5,007 nucleotides of DNA from Gemmatimonadota bacterium (lineage in GTDB: Bacteria; Latescibacterota; UBA2968; UBA8231): assembly GCA_026706505.1 (NCBI GenBank), contig JAPOYQ010000109.1, forward strand, positions 1-5,007, read 5' to 3'. Both the position numbers and the translations under genes were made by a program. Position 1 is the stretch's first letter, and every line of letters begins with the position of its first letter. Positions 1 through 4,325 of the stretch are shown in pieces. The notes beneath the pieces were generated by a model, which saw nothing but the letters and a program-made list of their open reading frames with translations, was not told where the DNA came from and searched no databases.

Positions 1-28
1 CACCCCGATGAGCAACATTAACGACCAT
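1..28 (-). CDS. Start of a probable glycerophosphodiester phosphodiesterase (partial, runs off the left edge)
   Basis: Read on the minus strand from an ATG at 28-26, the first nine codons give MVVNVAHRG before the window ends. The start is supported by GGAGG at 41-37, 8 nt upstream. The short V-x-V-A-H-R-G sequence is how the catalytic barrel of the GDPD family (glycerophosphodiester phosphodiesterase) usually opens; the HRG histidine and arginine belong to its active site. These enzymes hydrolyse glycerophosphodiesters to glycerol 3-phosphate and an alcohol. A second ATG at 35-33 is only 1 nt from the GGAGG and stops after five codons, so it is rejected. The gene lies 87 nt downstream of the ASPIC fragment in the same direction and could be co-transcribed. 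With nine residues visible, the start is well supported but the family name is a pattern match only. Confidence 0.55.
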
Positions 29-36
29 TTTTCATA

Positions 37-41
37 CCTCC
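37..41 (-). promoter_or_regulatory. Ribosome binding site of the GDPD-like gene
   Basis: The top strand reads cctcc, which is GGAGG on the minus strand, followed by 8 nt and then the ATG at 28. This site decides the start of the partial gene at the window edge. Confidence 0.65.
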
Positions 42-115
42 TCGAAGTTACTAGGCGGGCCTGCGATGACAGGACCGTTGCAATGGCAGCCGTATTCCCG
101 TCGAGCGTCATGAAA

Positions 116-700
116 TTACGGCGTGCTACGGTACGGCACCACCACAAACGCCGCCCCCGTAGGCGAGTGCCGAGAGTTTTCGTACACAGTCAACAGCGAA
201 CCGGCCGCTACATCAGTTGTGCGCTGCATGCGTCCCGAAGGCCAGCGCACGCGTACGGCATCCGCTCGTTGATGTGCGCCTAAGCCGACGATCAAGGTCG
301 CGCTGTTTTGGGCCGAAAAGCCCTCGCCGGCTCGGTGCTCGCGCAGCAGCGTCCTCCCGCCGACATCCACTTCCACTTGCACTCCATACCCATCGCGCAC
401 GCTCCACTCGCGCGAGACCTCGTCGCGCTCGTTGCCCCCCACAAACCGCAATGCGAAAATGTGCCCCGCCTTGCTGCGGTTGGCAAACAGCTCGCAGAGC
501 GGCTCGTTGGCATTGACAACAGCCAAATCGATGCGGCCGTCGCGATCGAAGTCCAAGGTGGCGAAGGCGCGACCATCCGCAGGCGAATCCGCCGCCGACA
601 GGCCCGACACGTCGATAAAGTCGCGACCTTCTACATTGAGAAAGAAGCGGTTGCGCTGGTATCCGCTGAGCGAGGCCCCCGCGTCGAGCCGCGCCCCCAC
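116..700 (-). CDS. C-terminal part of a CRTAC1-like protein: last FG-GAP repeat plus ASPIC/UnbV domain (separated fragment)
   Basis: This 194-codon reading frame begins at a GTG and ends at TAA 118-116. Residues 11-30 (LSGYQRNRFFLNVEG...) and a calcium-type loop at 50-58 (DFDRDGRID) continue the FG-GAP propeller. Residues about 105-173 form a clear ASPIC/UnbV domain, with R-A-G-E-G-F-S-A-Q-N, a G-L-G turn and V-R-W-P-S-G-R. The frame is exactly that of the large gene upstream: the two starts are 2085 nt, or 695 codons, apart. In intact family members both parts are one polypeptide, so this is most likely the severed tail of the upstream gene. The GTG has only a weak G-rich stretch ahead of it and this part lacks a signal peptide, so independent function is doubtful. 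No further stop or frameshift is visible in it, which suggests the break is recent. The domain call is firm; expression is unknown. Confidence 0.75.
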   Translation of the reverse strand: MGARLDAGASLSGYQRNRFFLNVEGRDFIDVSGLSAADSPADGRAFATLDFDRDGRIDLAVVNANEPLCELFANRSKAGHIFALRFVGGNERDEVSREWSVRDGYGVQVEVDVGGRTLLREHRAGEGFSAQNSATLIVGLGAHQRADAVRVRWPSGRMQRTTDVAAGSLLTVYENSRHSPTGAAFVVVPYRSTP

Positions 701-703
701 ATT

Positions 704-757
704 TTACGCCCCATCCGTCCGGCCATGGCGCACGACCGTGCGCCAAAACAAGCTTCA
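704..757 (-). pseudogene. Stop-bounded linker between the two parts of the CRTAC1-like gene
   Basis: TGA at 757-755 ends the upstream frame and TAA at 706-704 follows 16 codons later in the same frame. The codons between read S-L-F-W-R-T-V-V-R-H-G-R-T-D-G-A. The S-L-F-W-R-x-V-V part resembles the segment that follows the G-Y-Y-T-P-P motif in intact ASPIC proteins, so coding homology seems to continue past the first stop. The segment then looks shorter than the usual linker before the S-G-Y-Q-R-N-R motif, which hints at a small deletion or local rearrangement. Two stops in a row make simple readthrough or selenocysteine insertion an unlikely explanation. Nonsense mutation, gene fission or assembly error all remain possible. 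Confidence 0.6.
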
Positions 758-2785
758 GGTATCCTCGGGAAGCGCGACTTCGGACGGCGGGGTGTAGTAG
801 CCACTCAGGGCGTAGATATCGAGGTCGCCGTCGTTGTCAAAGTCCAAAAACTGGCCGCCCCAACCCCAGCCGCCGTCCTCCACCGGCGAGTCTGCAACGA
901 GAGTGAAACCCTCACTGCCGTTCCGCAGGAGGGAGTTGCCTCGGGCCAAAGGGGCAAACGCCGCACCCGCCAGTCCGGCAGCTTCCGTGATGCGGCGACC
1001 AGCACTGCTGTGCATGTTGGTCACGTACAGGTCTTGGCGTCCATCCCCGTCGTAATCGGCCCAGCTCGCGCCCATGCCAAAGCCCGGATCCGCAGCCCCA
1101 CTCTCCGCAGTGACATCGACGAGAGTACCGTCGTCATTGCGGAGCAAGTTGTTAGCGGCAAAATCGTTGGCGAGATAGAGATCCGGGTCGCCGTCGCGGT
1201 CGTAGTCGGCCCAAGTCGCCTGTAACGTATTGCGCCACACAGCGGTGGTGGCAGCAAAGCGACCGTCGCCAAGGTTGCGCAGCAAGACGTTGGGCGGCCC
1301 AGGCGCGTCGTAGATGAGGTGACCGATGCGGTCGCGGCTCAGGTCGTAGAGTGCGCGAGCGTGGTCCGCGGGCAGAAAATCGGCCAACAGCGCACCGCCC
1401 CAAGGCTCAGCACGGGGAGCGGAAGTGGCCGCAGCGAGCAACATCCGCGCGGCATACGTGGAGAAGTACACGTCGAGCAGACCGTCGCCGTTGTAATCAG
1501 CCGCTGAGATCGAGGCCACGAGGAACGGCAAGACGCCATCGCCCAAGTCGCGGGAAGCGAAGTGCCCGTCCTCGTTGACCAAGTAGAGGCTGGGCGCGAG
1601 CGTGCGGCCGAGAAAGACATCCGGGTCGCCGTCGTTGTCAAAGTCGGCGAAGAGCGCGACGGCCGTGTGGTGCTCCACATCGAGGCCGTATTGGGCTGCG
1701 CGCTCGGTAAACGTGCCAGCGCCGCCATTGTGCAACAGCATGTTCCTACCCCGGCGCACGGCAATGTACAGGTCGTCGTATCCATCGGCGTCGATATCCA
1801 CAACGCTGATGCCGGGATGGCGGTCAAAGGCCTGGCGAGTGAAATAGCGATGCGGCGCGACAAACGCAGAGTCGCTAAACGACTGGCGCACTAGTTCGGC
1901 GTGGCGCGAAAACCTAGCCAGGGCGCGATCCTCGTCGCGCGGCAGTGCCTCGTCGAGGACTTCGGCAAACAGCGCGTGCGTCCTCGTGAGCATCTCCAGC
2001 GATTCGGTCTCCCAGCGCTGAATCCGCCAAGTGTCATCTTCCTGTTGCTGCCACTCAAGCACCAGCCGAGCCAGTATCTGCGCGCGCTCCCCGTCTTCTG
2101 TCTGCGCCGAGGCGTCAAAACGCAAACGGGCTTGGTAGATCGTCTCTTCCGCGTCGAGAAAATGCCCGGTCTCAATGTGGAAGGCTGTATAGTCGAAGAA
2201 ATGTACCGCAGCCAAGAGCGAATTCCACAGTTGAATGTCTGCGCCTTGGACCTGCTCGGCAGGTGCAATCCTCCATTGCTGGCGCTTAATCCCCAATGCC
2301 GGGACGATCTCAGTCGCCTCCGCCGTCTGCTCCACGTCCGCAACATCAACTGTAGCGGCAAAAAGCGGGCGAGCCGACGCGGCGGGCAGTTGGCCTTGGT
2401 ACATCCCCAAGGCGAGAAGCGGCAGGGCCTCGCCGCTCAGGTGCTGCTGCACCGCTTCGCTGCGGTCAATAGTCGCCAAGAGCCGATTGCGTTCCTGCAC
2501 CTTTTGCAGTGAGCGGGCCGTACCGTACCCCCCGAGGACAGCAAATGTGCCAAAGGCGAGGACAACGAACACAATAGGAACTAGCGGCAGCCGAGGGCAT
2601 CGCCAAAGGAGCCAACCGCCGCCAAAGAGCAAGGCGATCTGAAGGACGATGATACCCTCGATACCAAGCGGATGCCCCGGAAAAAAATGCGCGAGGGCTA
2701 GCGGATTGAAGGCCAAACCACTGATCAGCAGAGCCACACCGGCGAGGCGCACGGCGGCGCGCAGACTACTGGTCACCGGTCGCAT
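755..2785 (-). CDS. Membrane-anchored FG-GAP/VCBS repeat protein of the CRTAC1 type (C-terminal ASPIC domain cut off)
   Basis: This 676-residue protein has three hydrophobic segments at about 12-33, 42-62 and 67-88, which anchor it in the membrane. Residues about 95-300 form a soluble region whose part near 185-265 (W-N-S-L-L-A-A-V-H-F-F-D, later L-E-W-Q-Q-Q and W-R-I-Q-R-W) could be an NTF2/SnoaL-like domain; that is only a guess. From 320 on, FG-GAP repeats carry calcium-loop motifs at 330-338, 381-389, 430-438, 527-535, 577-585 and 648-656 (pattern DxDxDGxxD), as in integrin-like beta-propellers, so an extracytoplasmic binding or adhesion role is likely. Family members usually end with ASPIC/UnbV; here the frame stops at TGA after A-L-P-E-D-T and the ASPIC part lies downstream in frame. 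GGAGG at 2790-2786 abuts the ATG with no spacing. A GTG at codon 4 (2776), 9 nt from the GGAGG, may be the true start. Confidence 0.85.
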   Translation of the reverse strand: MRPVTSSLRAAVRLAGVALLISGLAFNPLALAHFFPGHPLGIEGIIVLQIALLFGGGWLLWRCPRLPLVPIVFVVLAFGTFAVLGGYGTARSLQKVQERNRLLATIDRSEAVQQHLSGEALPLLALGMYQGQLPAASARPLFAATVDVADVEQTAEATEIVPALGIKRQQWRIAPAEQVQGADIQLWNSLLAAVHFFDYTAFHIETGHFLDAEETIYQARLRFDASAQTEDGERAQILARLVLEWQQQEDDTWRIQRWETESLEMLTRTHALFAEVLDEALPRDEDRALARFSRHAELVRQSFSDSAFVAPHRYFTRQAFDRHPGISVVDIDADGYDDLYIAVRRGRNMLLHNGGAGTFTERAAQYGLDVEHHTAVALFADFDNDGDPDVFLGRTLAPSLYLVNEDGHFASRDLGDGVLPFLVASISAADYNGDGLLDVYFSTYAARMLLAAATSAPRAEPWGGALLADFLPADHARALYDLSRDRIGHLIYDAPGPPNVLLRNLGDGRFAATTAVWRNTLQATWADYDRDGDPDLYLANDFAANNLLRNDDGTLVDVTAESGAADPGFGMGASWADYDGDGRQDLYVTNMHSSAGRRITEAAGLAGAAFAPLARGNSLLRNGSEGFTLVADSPVEDGGWGWGGQFLDFDNDGDLDIYALSGYYTPPSEVALPEDT

Positions 2786-2790
2786 CCTCC
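2786..2790 (-). promoter_or_regulatory. Ribosome binding site of the FG-GAP gene
   Basis: The minus strand reads GGAGG immediately followed by ATG. Zero spacing is poor for that ATG, but the GTG three codons later (2776-2774) sits 9 nt away, a normal distance. The start of the FG-GAP gene may therefore be GTG 2776, with no effect on the membrane segments. Confidence 0.55.
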
Positions 2791-2795
2791 GCCTA

Positions 2796-2837
2796 GTAAA
2801 TCAGAGGTCAACCCCAGCCGGTACGAGGCTGATTTAC
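2796..2837. promoter_or_regulatory. Perfect 9-bp inverted repeat in the divergent intergenic region (candidate operator or leader hairpin)
   Basis: The arm gtaaatcag at 2796-2804 is the exact reverse complement of ctgatttac at 2829-2837, with a 24-nt spacer. An overlapping alternative stem, cagcc (2815-2819) with ggctg (2827-2831), has a 7-nt loop, so two mutually exclusive folds are possible. The site lies 6 nt beyond the minus-strand ribosome binding site and upstream of the plus-strand promoter. It suits either a two-arm protein-binding operator shared by the divergent genes or a structured leader of the FG-GAP mRNA. The repeat is seen directly; its function is inferred. Confidence 0.45.
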
Positions 2838-2854
2838 CCCATTGGATGCAGTTT

Positions 2855-2882
2855 TTGTCACGGCAACACAGCATAGTATATT
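2855..2882 (+). promoter_or_regulatory. Predicted sigma70-type promoter for the deacetylase-like gene
   Basis: TTGTCA at 2855-2860 (5 of 6 to TTGACA) and TATATT at 2877-2882 (5 of 6 to TATAAT) are separated by 16 bp. This would start transcription near 2889 and give a leader of about 35 nt up to the strong ribosome binding site at 2912. On the opposite strand the same AT-rich block contains TATACT (2882-2877 region), a fair -10 box for the FG-GAP gene, but without a convincing -35. Confidence 0.5.
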
Positions 2883-2910
2883 AGACGCCGAATGGCAGAT
2901 TGGCATAAAA

Positions 2911-2919
2911 AAGGAGGTG
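2911..2919 (+). promoter_or_regulatory. Very strong Shine-Dalgarno sequence of the deacetylase-like gene
   Basis: AAGGAGGTG is a nine-base match to the 16S rRNA anti-Shine-Dalgarno. The only possible in-frame start at a normal distance is CTG at 2924, 6 nt after the GGAGG. The nearest conventional start, GTG 2960, is 42 nt away. A GTG inside the motif opens a frame that stops after five codons. Confidence 0.65.
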
Positions 2920-2959
2920 TCCCCTGTTCGCTAAAATCGCCCGCCACGCCCTCGATCGG

Positions 2960-4174
2960 GTGCCCTTGTCCATCATCTTCGACGATTCCACGGTGCTGGT
3001 CAACCTCAACTATTTCTTCCTCCGCGACCGCACCATCGCCGAGGGCCGTCCCCAGCGCTGGGAGGACCTGCCGGTGGTCCATCCTGAGTCCTTTACCCGC
3101 GAATTTGCCGAATGGTGCCTAGCAAGCGGCGTCCGGGGCAAGTTCTCAGTGGTGCCCTGCCCAGCGGCCCTAGGACGCATTGACGAGGGACTTCCTCTTT
3201 TTAGCAAAGCCCAGCAAGACGAATGGCTGGCCATGTGCCGCGAGGTCATCGTCCCCGCCTTCGACATCACGCCCGAGATGCTCACCCACACGTTCGTGTT
3301 AAATCCCAAAACCTTACAGCCGCTCCCCTCTGGAATATGGGAGCAATACGATTGGGCCGCGCTGCCCGAGGACCAAGAGGAGTTAGTCACCGAGTACATC
3401 GCCCAAGCGTGCCGCATTCTAGTCGCTGTGGGCCTAACGCCGCAAGGAGTAACCTCACCGGGTGGTTTCGGCGGCCGCACCCTGCCCTTTTACGCCCGCT
3501 GTGCTGGCGAGGCCGTGCGCCAAGTCACGGGCAACCCAGTGCCCTACTTTTTTCAGCGAGTCTCTAGGGAGGACACAGTGGACACCCCCGTGTGGTACCC
3601 CGATCGCCAAACCGGACAAGCCACCGGAGAAATCATCGCCTCCACCGGCGACTGGACCGGCAGTTGGACCGGCTATGGCGAGGTCGATCCCGACAAGTAC
3701 ATCACTCCCGACTTAGAGGGAGGCCGCCTACCAGCCCTCATCGACGCGGGTGAACCGGCTGTGCTCATCAGCCATTGGCAGGGATTCTATGGGCTACACG
3801 ATGAAGACCGGCGCGGCTTCAAGGCTTTCAAGAAGGTGGTGAGCCGCCTCGCCGAGCGCGATCCGAGGGGAGAGCGCACCCAATGGCGCACCTGTAGCCA
3901 GATCACCACCTATGCCTGCGCCCGCGCAATGGCCGAGATCACAGTAGAGGGAAACACCGTCCACCTCGACCTGCCGGTGCAGACCCCTGACCTGACTCTG
4001 CGCCTGACGAATGGAGAGGTGCGCTCAGTCCGGGTGGATGGCCGCCCATTGACGCGCGCTGCTAACCGCGCCGCCTTCAAAAGCGATACTTTCCTGCTAG
4101 AAGACGGAGCTACTTTAGTCGCCTTTGACCCGGCCCAACGCCGAGTGCTAGTAGAAGTAGATTCGCTAAATTAG
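2960..4174 (+). CDS. Uncharacterised protein with polysaccharide-deacetylase-like (NodB-fold) landmarks
   Basis: From GTG 2960 this is 404 residues, with no signal peptide or membrane segment. Landmarks of a deacetylase-like barrel appear in order: S-I-I-F-D-D at 4-9 (NodB motif 1 style), V-R-G-K-F-S-V-V-P at 58-66, D-I-T-P-E-M-L-T-H at 102-110, G-V-T-S-P-G-G-F-G-G at 163-172 and V-L-I-S-H-W-Q-G-F-Y at 268-277. The H-T/S-x-x-H metal motif of true NodB enzymes is not visible, so zinc-dependent deacetylation is unproven. The last 75 or so residues look like a beta-rich appended domain (T-V-E-G-N-T-V-H-L-D-L...). It resembles conserved hypothetical proteins of environmental bacteria; I know no assigned function. 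The best ribosome binding site fits an in-frame CTG at 2924, which would add L-F-A-K-I-A-R-H-A-L-D-R and give 416 residues; I keep the conventional start in the coordinates. The gene is divergent from the FG-GAP gene. The reading frame is certain, the fold likely, the substrate unknown. Confidence 0.8.
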   Translation: MPLSIIFDDSTVLVNLNYFFLRDRTIAEGRPQRWEDLPVVHPESFTREFAEWCLASGVRGKFSVVPCPAALGRIDEGLPLFSKAQQDEWLAMCREVIVPAFDITPEMLTHTFVLNPKTLQPLPSGIWEQYDWAALPEDQEELVTEYIAQACRILVAVGLTPQGVTSPGGFGGRTLPFYARCAGEAVRQVTGNPVPYFFQRVSREDTVDTPVWYPDRQTGQATGEIIASTGDWTGSWTGYGEVDPDKYITPDLEGGRLPALIDAGEPAVLISHWQGFYGLHDEDRRGFKAFKKVVSRLAERDPRGERTQWRTCSQITTYACARAMAEITVEGNTVHLDLPVQTPDLTLRLTNGEVRSVRVDGRPLTRAANRAAFKSDTFLLEDGATLVAFDPAQRRVLVEVDSLN

Positions 4175-4188
4175 ACGGAGACTATAAC

Positions 4189-4221
4189 ATGGACTTACGT
4201 TTATATATTTATCGCCTATAA
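4189..4221 (+). CDS. Possible ten-codon micro-ORF after the deacetylase-like gene (doubtful)
   Basis: ATG at 4189 opens a frame reading MDLRLYIYRL followed by TAA. GGAG at 4177-4180 lies 8 nt upstream, a normal initiation distance, right after the stop of the preceding gene. It overlaps the small inverted repeat at 4197-4228. It could be a leader peptide or the remnant of a lost gene, but a ten-codon frame in AT-rich DNA arises easily by chance. Confidence 0.15.
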   Translation: MDLRLYIYRL

Positions 4222-4314
4222 CAAACGTATGTATTTATACGGTAAACGAGATAGCTTCTCACAGGGGGTTCGAACAGTGAGCCATACCTAAGTACAGGAT
4301 AACCCCTAATCCAT

Positions 4315-4318
4315 GGAG
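4315..4318 (+). promoter_or_regulatory. Ribosome binding site of the lipoprotein metalloprotease gene
   Basis: GGAG is followed by 7 nt and the ATG at 4326. This fixes the start that gives a proper lipoprotein signal peptide. The ATG at 4313 overlaps this site and is in another frame. Confidence 0.65.
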
Positions 4319-4325
4319 AAAGACC

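Larger units (their letters stand above)
4175..4325 (+). other. AT-rich spacer between the deacetylase-like gene and the lipoprotein gene
   Basis: This 151-nt stretch is much richer in A and T than the genes to its left, especially 4195-4250. It holds a 6-bp inverted repeat, acgttt (4197-4202) with aaacgt (4223-4228), and a possible long-range stem, agggggtt (4263-4270) with aacccct (4301-4307), just before the lipoprotein ribosome binding site. I see no hairpin followed by a T run, so no convincing intrinsic terminator. A TATAAC at 4217-4222 could be a -10 box, but no good -35 is present. Confidence 0.4.

Noticed and set aside
44..70. Possible terminator between the ASPIC tail and the GDPD-like gene
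   Set aside because: On the minus strand, GGTCCTG and CAGGCCC can pair with one mismatch around a 6-nt loop, but no T run follows. The stem is too weak to call.
8..283. Plus-strand open frame of 91 codons at the left edge
   Set aside because: It overlaps both the GDPD-like start and the ASPIC tail on the other strand. The sequence is low-complexity and Arg-rich, and it has no ribosome binding site.
755..757. The TGA as a selenocysteine or recoded tryptophan/glycine codon
   Set aside because: An in-frame TAA follows 16 codons later, so recoding TGA alone would not produce the full protein. The high GC content also argues against the known TGA-recoding lineages.
308..1225. Long plus-strand open frame of 305 codons opposite the FG-GAP gene
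   Set aside because: It lies antisense to a clearly coding region with repeated calcium-loop motifs. Its composition (Val/Arg/Ala rich) is the mirror of that gene, as expected in GC-rich DNA. No domain or ribosome binding site supports it.
824..1645. An exact 21-bp repeat at 824-844 and 1625-1645
   Set aside because: Both copies encode the same D-F-D-N-D-G-D calcium loop of FG-GAP repeats, so shared protein sequence explains the match. It is not an insertion or recombination site.
1901..2512. Plus-strand open frame of 203 codons
   Set aside because: It is also antisense to the N-terminal half of the FG-GAP gene and shows no recognisable motif.
4264..4275. ggttcgaa resembling a tRNA T-arm
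   Set aside because: The flanking bases do not form the T-stem, and no acceptor, D or anticodon arms can be found around it.
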